In this document: positions 42,890 through 51,382 of the stretch, piece by piece
How the letters are laid out: each line of letters starts with the position of its first letter
How positions within the stretch are numbered: the stretch's first letter is position 1
Assembly: GCA_041397765.1 (NCBI GenBank)
Contig: JAWKWA010000024.1
Span: 1-64,000 of the forward strand
Origin: JAWKWA01 sp041397765
GTDB taxonomy: Bacteria > Pseudomonadota > Alphaproteobacteria > Rhizobiales > Hyphomicrobiaceae
Reading direction: 5' to 3'
Length of the DNA: 64,000 nt
The notes under the pieces: model-generated
The model's database searches: none
Told to the model about the DNA's origin: nothing
Seen by the model: only the letters and a program-made list of their open reading frames with translations
Program-made: the position numbers and the translations under genes

Positions 42890-44446
42890 TCAGCCGGCAC
42901 CGACCGGCAGTGCGATGAAGCGAATGCCGCCGGCGGCGTCGAGCACCATGAGAAGCGCCGACTGGCGGCCCGACGAGCCGATCTCGGCGAGACGGCGGAC
43001 GAAGGCGTCGGGCGATGCGACCTTCTGATTGGTCACCTCGCCGATCACGTCGCCCGGATGGATGCCCTTGGTCGCGGCTTCGGAATCAGGGTCGACCTCG
43101 AGCACCAGAACGCCCTCGACCGTATCGGCGATGCCAAACTGGGCGCGGGTCTCCTCGGTCAGCCCGCCGAGCGTCAAGCCGAGCGCGCTGATCGTCGGCT
43201 CGGGCCCGGGCTCCTCCTCGAATTGCGGCTCGCCGGCCTCGGTGTCGGTCAGCGAGGCGGTCAGATGGCCGACCGTGACATCGAGGCTCATGCTCTCGCC
43301 GGCACGCAGGATGCCGACCTTGACGACGCGGCCGACCGGTGTCAGCGCCACGACGCGGGCAAGGCCGCGCATGCGGTCGATGTCCTGGCCATCGAAGGTG
43401 AGGATGAGATCGCCGGCGCGAAGGCCGGCGGCGGCGCCGGGGCTGTCGGGCGCGACGGCCGAGACGAGCACGCCGCCGGTCCCGGAAAGGCCGAGGCTCT
43501 CGGCGATCTCGGGGGTGATGCTCTGGATGGCGACGCCGATCCAGCCGCGCCTGACCTCGCCGTGCAGCTTCAACTGCTCGACGACATTCACGACCGTGCT
43601 CGAGGGCACGGCGAAGCCGATGCCGATCGAGCCGCCCGAGGGCGAGATGATCGCCGTGTTGATGCCGATCACCTCGCCTGCCATGTCGAACAGCGGGCCG
43701 CCGGAATTGCCCTTGTTGATCGCAGCGTCGGTCTGCAGGAACTCGTCATAGGGGCCGCTGTTGATGTCGCGTTTCTTCGCCGAGATGATGCCGACCGTCA
43801 CAGTGCCGCCGAGACCGAATGGATTGCCGATCGCCATCACCCAGTCGCCGACATGCATGCGGCCGGAATCGCCGAACGTGACGGCGGTCAGGGGATGGGC
43901 CGGTGTCACCTTCAGGAGCGCGATGTCGGTCTTGGTGTCGCGGCCGACCACCTTGTCGACCTTGAGGCGCGTGCCATCGTTGAAGCTGACGAAGATCTCG
44001 TCGGCATCGGCGATGACATGGTTGTTGGTGACGATGAGGCCCGAGGGATCGACGACGAAGCCCGAGCCGAGCGAGCTGACCTGCTGGGGGCCACGGGCAT
44101 CGCCCCGGCCGTCGAAGAACTCCTTGAAGAACTCCTCGAAGGGCGATCCCTCGGGCACCTTGGGCAAGGGGATGCCCTCCGGCCCTTTCAGGGTCTGGGA
44201 GGTCGAGATGTTGACGACGGCATCGAGCAGGCGCTCGGCGATCGGCGCGACCGATTGTGGCCCGACGGTCTCGGCACGCGCCGGCGAGAGCGGGGCGACG
44301 ATGGGCAAGGCCGCCATGATGGCGGCGATCCCGGCACAGAAGCGGGCGAGCCAGACACCCGTCCGTTCTCGCCGCGACGTGGCCCTGACAGATCCCCCGG
44401 TGTCCGGGACGGGACGGTCCGCATCATGCCCGTTCATCAATGTCAT
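42890..44446 (-). CDS. degP: Do-like periplasmic serine protease/chaperone
   Basis: A 518-residue HtrA protein. The signal or anchor segment is at residues 32-58; the trypsin-like domain holds the triad His143 (VTNNHVIAD), Asp174 (TDIALLKV) and Ser248 (GNSGGPL). Two PDZ domains follow (about 300-395 and 415-510). It degrades or refolds damaged envelope proteins. The start at 44446 follows GGGGAGCGAG. It is the last gene of the hflK-hflC-DUF2065-degP order that is widely kept in alphaproteobacteria. Confidence 0.94.
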   Translation of the reverse strand: MTLMNGHDADRPVPDTGGSVRATSRRERTGVWLARFCAGIAAIMAALPIVAPLSPARAETVGPQSVAPIAERLLDAVVNISTSQTLKGPEGIPLPKVPEGSPFEEFFKEFFDGRGDARGPQQVSSLGSGFVVDPSGLIVTNNHVIADADEIFVSFNDGTRLKVDKVVGRDTKTDIALLKVTPAHPLTAVTFGDSGRMHVGDWVMAIGNPFGLGGTVTVGIISAKKRDINSGPYDEFLQTDAAINKGNSGGPLFDMAGEVIGINTAIISPSGGSIGIGFAVPSSTVVNVVEQLKLHGEVRRGWIGVAIQSITPEIAESLGLSGTGGVLVSAVAPDSPGAAAGLRAGDLILTFDGQDIDRMRGLARVVALTPVGRVVKVGILRAGESMSLDVTVGHLTASLTDTEAGEPQFEEEPGPEPTISALGLTLGGLTEETRAQFGIADTVEGVLVLEVDPDSEAATKGIHPGDVIGEVTNQKVASPDAFVRRLAEIGSSGRQSALLMVLDAAGGIRFIALPVGAG

Positions 44447-44592
44447 GCCGGCTCGCTCCCCACTGGCTGGTGGGCCATCCGATTGCCCGCGGGCGGAGAG
44501 GCCCGGGGCGCAACTCGATCGGGCTGCGCTCGGCTGCCCGTATTGTGCATCTGACGTCTTAGGTGCCGGGGCCTAGAGGCGACGCCGCCCTG

Positions 44593-44781
44593 TCAGCCGC
44601 TGGCAAGATAGACCACCAGGAGGCCGGACACGACGGCGAGCGCACCGAAAAGCCTCAGCGTCTCGCCGGGCACTGTCGCCATCTCCTCGAGCATTTTGAG
44701 GGCGAGCCCCGGCGCGACGGTCCACAGAACGCCCTCGATGACGAGGACGAGCCCGACCGCTCTCACGATCTCGCCGAACAA
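44593..44781 (-). CDS. DUF2065 membrane protein (62 aa)
   Basis: A 62-residue protein with two hydrophobic segments (VGLVLVIEGVLWTVAPG and LFGALAVVSGLLVVYLASG), the DUF2065 form. The function is unknown. It lies between hflC and degP as in many relatives, which suggests a role with the HflKC-FtsH protease system. Confidence 0.88.
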   Translation of the reverse strand: MFGEIVRAVGLVLVIEGVLWTVAPGLALKMLEEMATVPGETLRLFGALAVVSGLLVVYLASG

Positions 44782-44850
44782 GAGGACACCTCAGGAGATG
44801 TGGGTTCTGGAGTGAGGACGGCCCGGCGAGGCACCGGGCCGTTCCGCGTG

Positions 44851-45741
44851 TCAGTTGGAGGCCGGCGCCGCGCCGCCCCTGCGCCCTTTCGGATCGTTGA
44901 AATAGCGGAAGAAATCCGAATCGGGCGAAAGCAGCATCCGGGTCGAGCCGCCCTTCAGCCCTTCCTCGTAGGCCTGCATCGAGCGATAGAACGAGAAGAA
45001 ATCGGGGTCCATGCCATAGGCCTCGGCGAAGATGCGGTTGCGCTCGGCATCGCCCTCGCCGCGCAGGATCTCCGACTGCTTGGTCGCCTCGGCGCGGATG
45101 ATGGTCGCCTGCTTGTCGGCGGTCGCGCGGATGCGCCGCGACTGCTGCTCGCCCTGGGCGCGGAACTCGGCGGCCTCGCGTTGACGCTCGGTCTTCATGC
45201 GGGCGTAGATCGATTCCTGGTTCTGCGCCGGCAGGTCCGCCCGCTTGATGCGGACGTCGATGATCTCGACACCGAGTTCCTTGGCCGCATCCGAGACCTG
45301 ATCGCGGATCTCCTTCATCAGCGTCTCGCGCTTGTTGCGCACGACGTCGGCGAAGGTCGCGGCGCCGAGCACACGGCGCATGGCCGAATCGAGGAAGGCC
45401 GAGAGCCGCGAAGTGGGATCGCGGTCGGGAACGGCACGATAGAGCTGCAAGGGATCGACGATGCGGTAGCGGGCGAAGGTGTCGACGACGATCCGCTTCT
45501 TGTCGGAGACGATCACCTCCTTGGGCTGGGTCTCGAGGTCGAGGATGCGCTTGTCGAAATAGGTCACGGTCTGGACGAAGGGGATCATCCAGTTGAGGCC
45601 GGGCTCGGTGACGAGCCGCTGCGGCGCGCCGAACTGCAAGACCAGCGCCTGCTGATACTGATGAACGACGAACAGCGCCGAATAGGTGGCCGCCGCCGCG
45701 ATGCCGAGCAGGAAGAGAAGCACGGTCAGAAGGGTCTTCAT
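44851..45741 (-). CDS. hflC: FtsH regulator HflC
   Basis: A 296-residue SPFH/prohibitin-family protein: one N-terminal membrane segment, the SPFH domain (VVHQYQQALVLQFGAPQRLV) and a long helix rich in Glu, Arg and Ala. With HflK it forms a membrane cage around FtsH and limits its access to membrane substrates. The start lies 1 bp after hflK. Confidence 0.95.
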   Translation of the reverse strand: MKTLLTVLLFLLGIAAAATYSALFVVHQYQQALVLQFGAPQRLVTEPGLNWMIPFVQTVTYFDKRILDLETQPKEVIVSDKKRIVVDTFARYRIVDPLQLYRAVPDRDPTSRLSAFLDSAMRRVLGAATFADVVRNKRETLMKEIRDQVSDAAKELGVEIIDVRIKRADLPAQNQESIYARMKTERQREAAEFRAQGEQQSRRIRATADKQATIIRAEATKQSEILRGEGDAERNRIFAEAYGMDPDFFSFYRSMQAYEEGLKGGSTRMLLSPDSDFFRYFNDPKGRRGGAAPASN

Positions 45742-45742
45742 C

Positions 45743-46867
45743 TCACTTCTCCCCGGTCTTCGGTTTGCCGCCGAGCTCGCCGAGCGGCAGATAGGGCACG
45801 ACACCCTGGCCGAGGCCCTTGGTGTCGAGGATGATCTTGTCCTTGTCGCCGAGAACGCGCTGCATGGTCTCGAGGAACATGCGTTCGCGCGTGACGTCGG
45901 GCGCCTTGCGGTACTCCTCGTAGATCTTGGTGAAGCGGCTCGCCTCGCCCTGGGCCTCGGCAACCACCTGCTGCTTGTAGCCCTCGGCGGCCTGGATGAT
46001 GCGCTCGGCCTCGCCGCGCGCCTCCGGCACGACTCGGTTGGCATAGGCCTGGGCCTCGTTCTGCACGCGCTCGAGATCGGCGCGCGAGCGGCCTGGGACG
46101 TCGCGGAAGGCGTCGATGACCTGGGAGGGCGGCTCGACGCTCTGGAAGCTGGACCTCCTCGATCTGATCCCGGCGCCATAAGTGTCGAGGGTCTGCTGCA
46201 TGAGGACGCGGACCGCCTCCTCGATGCGCGCACGATCCTGGGTGAGGATCGGCTCGATGTCGCTCTTGCCGACCACCTCGCGCATGGCGCTTTCACCGAC
46301 GTCCTTGACGGTGCGTGCCGGCTCGCCGTCGAGGAAGGCGATGCCGTCCTTCAGGTTGAAGAGGAATTTCGGCGCGTCGCTGATGCGCCAGAAGACCGTG
46401 AAATCGACGTCGACGATGTTCTCGTCGCCGGTCAGCATCAGCCCCTCGTCGGGGCGGCCGCGCGGCGTCGTGCGGTCGTCACTGCCGCGGCCGGAGCCGA
46501 TCACGGTGCGGTTGAGCGAGGTGACCTTGGGCAGGTAGACCTCCTCGATGGGATAGGGCAGGCGGAAATTGAGACCGGCGTTCAGCGTGTGATGGTAGGC
46601 GCCGAAGCGGGTGACGATGCCCTGCTCGTCCGGATTGACGCGGACCGTGAACAGCGTGAAGCCGATCGCCGCCATCGCCACCAGGATGGCGAGGAAGAGG
46701 ATGCCGGGGCTCATGCCGCCGCCGGGCATCGCCTGCTTCAGGCGGTCCTGGCTGCGCTTCAGGATCTCCTCGAGATCGGGCTGCTGCGAGCCGCCGCCGC
46801 CGGGGCCGCTGCCCCATGGACCGCCGCCCTTCCAGCCGCCGCCGCCGTTCTGATTGCTCCAAGGCAT
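45743..46867 (-). CDS. hflK: FtsH regulator HflK
   Basis: A 374-residue SPFH-family protein with a Gly/Pro-rich cytoplasmic start (MPWSNQNGGGGWKGGG), one membrane segment (about 54-74) and the SPFH and coiled-coil domains. Around residues 232-241 the sequence reads AGIRSRRSSFQSVEPP where homologues have a form like AGIQIEEVQLQSVEPP. One missing and one extra base about 20 bp apart (near 46166 and 46145) explain this and restore the frame afterwards. It heads the hflK-hflC-DUF2065-degP unit. Confidence 0.93.
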   Translation of the reverse strand: MPWSNQNGGGGWKGGGPWGSGPGGGGSQQPDLEEILKRSQDRLKQAMPGGGMSPGILFLAILVAMAAIGFTLFTVRVNPDEQGIVTRFGAYHHTLNAGLNFRLPYPIEEVYLPKVTSLNRTVIGSGRGSDDRTTPRGRPDEGLMLTGDENIVDVDFTVFWRISDAPKFLFNLKDGIAFLDGEPARTVKDVGESAMREVVGKSDIEPILTQDRARIEEAVRVLMQQTLDTYGAGIRSRRSSFQSVEPPSQVIDAFRDVPGRSRADLERVQNEAQAYANRVVPEARGEAERIIQAAEGYKQQVVAEAQGEASRFTKIYEEYRKAPDVTRERMFLETMQRVLGDKDKIILDTKGLGQGVVPYLPLGELGGKPKTGEK

Positions 46868-47332
46868 GGGGGGAATTTCCTCACTTCGATAGACGGATCG
46901 GGTTCCGGCCGCTGAGGTTTCAGCCAGCGGCCGGCACGCAGGTCGTCGTCACACCCGCATCGGGCGGGCGGGCCGGATCGGACATGTCCGGATGAGAGCC
47001 CGGCATCGTCCCGGAAAGGACGCCCGGGCGGCACGGCCAGCCGAGACAGGGGGCGCGGGGCAGGTGCGTGAACACGATCGGCCAGCCGCGGCCGGACGGC
47101 GGGACGTCGCTTCGGTCGAAACTGCCTCGGCTTCCAGGCCTTGGCTCCATGGATCGTGGTCGCTTATAGGCGAGGCGGGCTCCCGAGTAAACGAATCTGC
47201 ACTCTGTGGACGAGCGGTCATGATGGCCTTCAGGCCTCGGCCGCCGGCCCGAAGAGTTGCCCTGAAAGATGGGGCTCCGCCCGCATCGGTACAAGCGCGG
47301 CGGGGCGGAAATCCGCGATCGGGGGCCCCTTG
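46868..47332. other. Intergenic stretch, no supported gene
   Basis: The frames open here give Arg/Pro/Ala-rich translations typical of high-GC shadows. The region must contain the promoter for hflK; I could not fix it. Usual neighbours upstream of hflK (folA, thyA) are absent. Confidence 0.4.
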
Positions 47333-47977
47333 TCAGCCCGCCGCGCCGCCGGACAGAGCCTGCTGGCTGCAGGACGCGCGCAACTGGGCGATGCTGCGGA
47401 TCTCGGCGATCTTGGCGAGGTCGCTGATCGCGGAGCGGTGCGACACCTCCTCGAAGCAGGCGCAGCCATCCTCGGCGACGATCACGCCGAAATCGCGCTG
47501 CTGGGCGTCGCGGACGGTGGCGACGACGCTGGCATTGGTCGACATGCCGGCAATGAGCAGCCGGTCGATATGGGCCTGGTGCAGCACCCATTCGAGGCGG
47601 GTCATGTAGAAGGCCGAGTAGGTGATCTTCTCGATGGTGATGTCGGCGGGCTCGAGCGCATCGGCGAGCTGGTGGCCCCAGCTTCCCGGTTTGAAGTCGC
47701 CCTTGCCGAGGAAGGGTCGCAGGCGGCGAAGCTGCTCGGGGATGAATGGCTCGCCATTGCGGCCCTCGACGAAGGTCAGGGGCGCGGAGATCACCCAGCC
47801 GCCGGTCGCCCTCACATCGGCGGCGAGCGGGGCGAGACGCGCGGGCAGCGAGCGCACCTCGGCGGTGACGAGGCCGGCGCGGCCATAGGCGCCATCGGGA
47901 TGGACCACGTCGTTGACGAGGTCGAGGAGCAGGAGCGCGGTGCTGCCGACGGAGCATCCCATGCCGCTCGATGCCAT
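47333..47977 (-). CDS. Isochorismatase-fold hydrolase with Ser in place of catalytic Cys
   Basis: A 214-residue protein of the cysteine hydrolase/isochorismatase family. The catalytic Asp19 (LLLDLVNDV) and Lys117 (IEKITYSAF) are in place, but the motif usually read TNVCVxxTxRDA is TNASVVATVRDA, with Ser150 at the Cys position. Amidohydrolases of this family need the Cys, so the reaction must differ or be lost; true isochorismatases also lack it. The ATG at 47977 follows GGAGGAG. It is divergent from the DUF1989-GcvT fusion at 48416. Because related proteins work in ureidoacrylate, N-carbamoylsarcosine and nicotinamide breakdown, a nitrogen-compound substrate is reasonable. Confidence 0.8.
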   Translation of the reverse strand: MASSGMGCSVGSTALLLLDLVNDVVHPDGAYGRAGLVTAEVRSLPARLAPLAADVRATGGWVISAPLTFVEGRNGEPFIPEQLRRLRPFLGKGDFKPGSWGHQLADALEPADITIEKITYSAFYMTRLEWVLHQAHIDRLLIAGMSTNASVVATVRDAQQRDFGVIVAEDGCACFEEVSHRSAISDLAKIAEIRSIAQLRASCSQQALSGGAAG

Positions 47978-48311
47978 CGGGTCACTCCTCCAGCGCGTTG
48001 CGGGGCCATTCCGGAGCCCATCGGGCACGGTGTCCGCCGGTCAGGCAGGATGCCGGCGAAGCGGGATGCCGTGGTCCGGGTCGACGAGATCCGGGGCGAC
48101 GAGGTCCGGGGCGAAGGCTTCCTCGCCGCAATTCTTGCAGCAAAGCATCTCGGCCAGCCACCCGTGAGGCGGCGAAGAAACCGGCCGGCAGCCATGCAGT
48201 AAAGGGAGACCTGCGACGGGAGGTTCGCCGGCATACCGGTCGGCCGATTCCTCGCTCCCCGGCATCAGGCGGACCATTGCCGGACCAATCGGAACCAATT
48301 TTGTCCATTCC
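47978..48311. other. Divergent intergenic region
   Basis: No gene supported. On the minus strand a short frame near 48041-48147 reads MLCCKNCGEE and then DPDHGIP, faintly like a rubredoxin fragment, but it has no binding site and lacks the second Cys pair. Promoters for both flanking genes should lie here. Confidence 0.3.
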
Positions 48312-48340
48312 TTGTCAAGTGCCGGCCCCTCAAGTAGGCT
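48312..48340 (+). promoter_or_regulatory. Candidate promoter of the DUF1989-GcvT gene
   Basis: TTGTCA (48312-48317) and TAGGCT (48335-48340) are spaced by 17 bp and lie 75 bp before the ATG. The -35 box sits in the short palindrome CTTGTCAAG, which could bind a repressor. Confidence 0.45.
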
Positions 48341-48415
48341 TCTCTCTCCTGACGACGTGCTCCAAAGGCACGACCAGAGCGGCGCGGTGCGGCGTCCAAC
48401 GGCGAGCGGCAAGCC

Positions 48416-50797
48416 ATGCAGGACCGGAATCCAGGGGCAGTCGCTTCTTTCCACGGTGCGCCGGCCCCGAGCCGGATCCTCCGGCCCGGCATTCGCGTGC
48501 TGCCGAAAGACGTCGAGCGCTATGTCGTCGACGGCGGCGGCTCGATGGTCGTACCGCTCGAGGCCGGTGACGAAATCGCCGTCAGGGACATGGAGGGCGG
48601 GCAGCCGGTCGAGATCGTCACCGCAGACGGGAAGGGCCGGATCGATCCGGGCATGCTCGGGCGCAAGGGCAATGCGTCGGCGAAGGGCCTCCGGGCCATC
48701 CTCGGTGGCGAGGAGGAATCGGCCCGGATCGCACGGCGCGCGCTCGAGCGGCGCCACATCGATCTCGCATCGGCGCGAGCCATCCGGCTGTTCTCCGCCG
48801 ACAGCCCGGCCGGCAACAGCGCGACCTTGGTGGCGGAGCGGGCCGGCCTCATGATCGTCGGCGCACCGGGCGGCCCGATGCGCGCCGATGGTCAGGATAC
48901 CGTGACGGCGATCGAGATCCGCATCCGCCGGGCCCGGCCGCGCCGCAAGGCGGGCGGCACACCTCTTCCCGAACCGCTCGCCGATCCCATCAGCGACATC
49001 CGCATCGCGGCGGCGACGGCCAGCGCCTATCTGGTGAAGGCGGGCGAATACATCCAGATCCTCGATGTCGACGGCCGGCAATGCACCGACTTCCAGTGCT
49101 TCGATGCCCGCAAGCTCGACAAGGGCCGCGAGATCCCGCTCGACATGACGGTGACGCGGACGATGACCGGGCTCGGCTATCCGGTTCCCGGTCTGCCGTC
49201 CAAGGGCTGGGACCAGGACATGGACCCGCTCGTCGAGGTGATCCGCGACACCTGCGGCCGGCATGACGCCTTCGGGCTCGCCTGCACGGCGCGCTACTAC
49301 GACGACATGGGCTATCCGGGCCACCCCAACTGCACGGAGAATTTCAACCGTGCGCTCGCGCCTCATGGCGTCGCCGCGCGCGAAGGATGGATGGCGCTCA
49401 ACTTCTTCTACAATACCGGCATCGACCACACGAACGCGCTCTATCTCGACGAGCCATGGTCGCGGCCGGGCGACTACGTGCTGATGCGGGCGCTCACCGA
49501 CATCGTCTGCGTCTCCTCGTCCTGCCCCGACGACATCGACGCGGCGAACGGCTGGGACCCGACCGACATCCATGTCAGGACCTATTCGGACAAAGAGAAG
49601 ATCTCGCGAGGTATGGCGTTCAGAATGACACCCGATGCCGATGCCAAGCTGACGAAGGAGACCGCCTTCCACGCGTCGTTCGCGGCGCATACGCGGAATT
49701 TCGTGGAGTATCGCGGCTACTGGCTGGCCAACCAGTTCAACAATGGCGGTGCGACCGAGGAATACTGGGCGGCGCGCGAGGCGGCGATCGTCACCGACCT
49801 GTCGCCCTTGCGGAAGTTCGAGGTGACGGGCCCCGACGCCGAAGCGCTGATGCAATATGCGGTCACACGCGACATCTCGAGGCTCGCGGTCGGCCAGGTC
49901 GTCTATACGGCGATGTGCTACGAGCACGGCGGCATGCTCGACGACGGCACGGTGTTCCGGCTCGGTCCCAATAATTTCCGCTGGATCGGCGGCGACGAAT
50001 ATGGCGGCGAGTGGCTGCGCGGGCTCGCCGGGAAGATGGGTCTGAAGGCGTGGGTGCGCTCGTCGACCGACCAGCTCCACAATGTGCAGGTACAGGGGCC
50101 GAAGTCGCGCGACATCCTCAAGGAAATCATCTGGACGGCGCCGGCGCAGACCTCGGTCGAAGAACTCGGCTGGTTCCGCTTCGCGGTCGGGCGCATCGGC
50201 CATTTCAAGGGCGCGCCGGTCGTCGTGTCGCGCACCGGCTATACCGGCGAGCTCGGCTTCGAGGTGTTCTGCCACCCCAAGGACGCCCGGACCGTGTTCG
50301 ATGCGATCTGGGAAGCGGGTAAGCCGCACGGGTTGAAGCCACTCGGTCTCGCCGCGCTCGACATGCTCCGGATCGAGGCCGGACTCGTCTTCGCCAATTA
50401 CGAGTTCTCCGACGAGACCGATCCGTTCGAAGCGGGCATCGGCTTCACGGTGCCGAAGTCGAAGGAGGCCGATTTCGTCGGCAAGGCTGCGATCCTCAGG
50501 CGGCGCGACAATCCGGCGAGGAAACTCGTCGGGCTCGAGATCGAGGCACGCGAGGCGGTCGGTCACGGCGACTGCATCCACCTGCCGGGCGGGCGGGCGC
50601 AGGTCGGCGTCGTCACGAGCTCGGTGCGCTCGCCGATCCTGAAGAAGACGATCGCGCTGGCGCGGGTCGACGTGACGGCGTCCGAGCTCGGCACCGAGCT
50701 CGAGGTCGGCAAGCTCGACGGCCAGCAGAAGCGGTTGCCGGCCAAGGTCGTGCGCTTCCCGCATTACGATCCCGACAAGACCCGCGTCAGGAGCTGA
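48416..50797 (+). CDS. DUF1989-GcvT fusion: aminomethyltransferase-like enzyme
   Basis: A 793-residue multidomain protein. Residues about 185-395 are a DUF1989 domain, the type seen in urea-carboxylase-associated proteins (YIQILDVDGRQCTDFQCFD, then CTENFNRAL and VSSSCPDDIDAANGWDPTD, with conserved Cys). Residues 20-170 look like a second, degenerate copy. From about 400 a GcvT-type folate-binding domain follows (ALMQYAVTRDISRL, TGYTGELGFEVF) with its C-terminal barrel (about 700-785). GcvT relatives move a methyl or methylene group to tetrahydrofolate, as in glycine cleavage, sarcosine or DMSP demethylation. The fusion probably demethylates and then splits an N-methylated or urea-like compound. 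A VOC protein, PLP lyase, M24 protein and ABC transporter lie downstream. Confidence 0.85.
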   Translation: MQDRNPGAVASFHGAPAPSRILRPGIRVLPKDVERYVVDGGGSMVVPLEAGDEIAVRDMEGGQPVEIVTADGKGRIDPGMLGRKGNASAKGLRAILGGEEESARIARRALERRHIDLASARAIRLFSADSPAGNSATLVAERAGLMIVGAPGGPMRADGQDTVTAIEIRIRRARPRRKAGGTPLPEPLADPISDIRIAAATASAYLVKAGEYIQILDVDGRQCTDFQCFDARKLDKGREIPLDMTVTRTMTGLGYPVPGLPSKGWDQDMDPLVEVIRDTCGRHDAFGLACTARYYDDMGYPGHPNCTENFNRALAPHGVAAREGWMALNFFYNTGIDHTNALYLDEPWSRPGDYVLMRALTDIVCVSSSCPDDIDAANGWDPTDIHVRTYSDKEKISRGMAFRMTPDADAKLTKETAFHASFAAHTRNFVEYRGYWLANQFNNGGATEEYWAAREAAIVTDLSPLRKFEVTGPDAEALMQYAVTRDISRLAVGQVVYTAMCYEHGGMLDDGTVFRLGPNNFRWIGGDEYGGEWLRGLAGKMGLKAWVRSSTDQLHNVQVQGPKSRDILKEIIWTAPAQTSVEELGWFRFAVGRIGHFKGAPVVVSRTGYTGELGFEVFCHPKDARTVFDAIWEAGKPHGLKPLGLAALDMLRIEAGLVFANYEFSDETDPFEAGIGFTVPKSKEADFVGKAAILRRRDNPARKLVGLEIEAREAVGHGDCIHLPGGRAQVGVVTSSVRSPILKKTIALARVDVTASELGTELEVGKLDGQQKRLPAKVVRFPHYDPDKTRVRS

Positions 50798-50901
50798 CGC
50801 GCATCCTGCGCTTTCCTGCGGAGCTGGCTCAGGCCGCTCCGTGCGTTCGCCTGCCTCCCATCCGCCTGTTTTCCTGACCACAACCAAACCGGAGACGTTG
50901 C

Positions 50902-51285
50902 ATGCTGAAGTATGTGACCCTTGGCGCCCATGACATCAAAGCGGCCGGCGCTTTCTACGACAAGCTGCTCGCCACGCTCGGCATGAAGAATCTCGGCAGC
51001 GAGGACTGGGGCTGCAAATACGGCCTCACCAGCGACACGACACTCATCTATGTGATGAAACCGCAGAACGGCCTGCCGGCGACCTTCGGCAACGGCACGA
51101 TGATCGCGCTCGAGGCGCCGAGCAGGGCGGCCGTCGACAAGTTCCACGCCGTCGCGCTCGCCAATGGCGGTCATGACGAGGGCAAGCCCGGCATCCGCGG
51201 CGGCGCCGAGTCCAACTGGTACGCCTGCTACGTGCGCGACCAGGCCGGCAACAAGCTGTCGGCGGTCTACAACAAGCCGGTGTGA
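50902..51285 (+). CDS. VOC-family (glyoxalase/dioxygenase-fold) protein
   Basis: A 127-residue VOC protein: KYVTLGAHDIKAAGAFYDKL at the start, then NWYACYVRDQAGNKLSAVYN at the end. His and Glu-type metal positions are not fully evident. Small proteins of this group bind or isomerise metabolites; the activity is unknown. It follows the fusion gene by 104 bp on the same strand and probably belongs to the same unit. Confidence 0.82.
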   Translation: MLKYVTLGAHDIKAAGAFYDKLLATLGMKNLGSEDWGCKYGLTSDTTLIYVMKPQNGLPATFGNGTMIALEAPSRAAVDKFHAVALANGGHDEGKPGIRGGAESNWYACYVRDQAGNKLSAVYNKPV

Positions 51286-51382
51286 GGCCAGCACTCGGCG
51301 GGCATGCACGACAGGCGCGCAACGCGCAGCGTCGCATGCCCGCCGGGTCCAGCCCAACGCGCGACGGATCGAGGAGCCGGCC

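Noticed and set aside
47230..47332. Short frames between hflK and the isochorismatase-fold gene
   Set aside because: No binding sites, no recognisable motifs and composition typical of non-coding high-GC sequence.
48041..50887. 948-codon minus-strand frame opposite the DUF1989-GcvT gene
   Set aside because: Antisense shadow. Only its last 35 codons (MLCCKNCGEE, DPDHGIP) looked faintly rubredoxin-like, but the second Cys pair and a binding site are missing.
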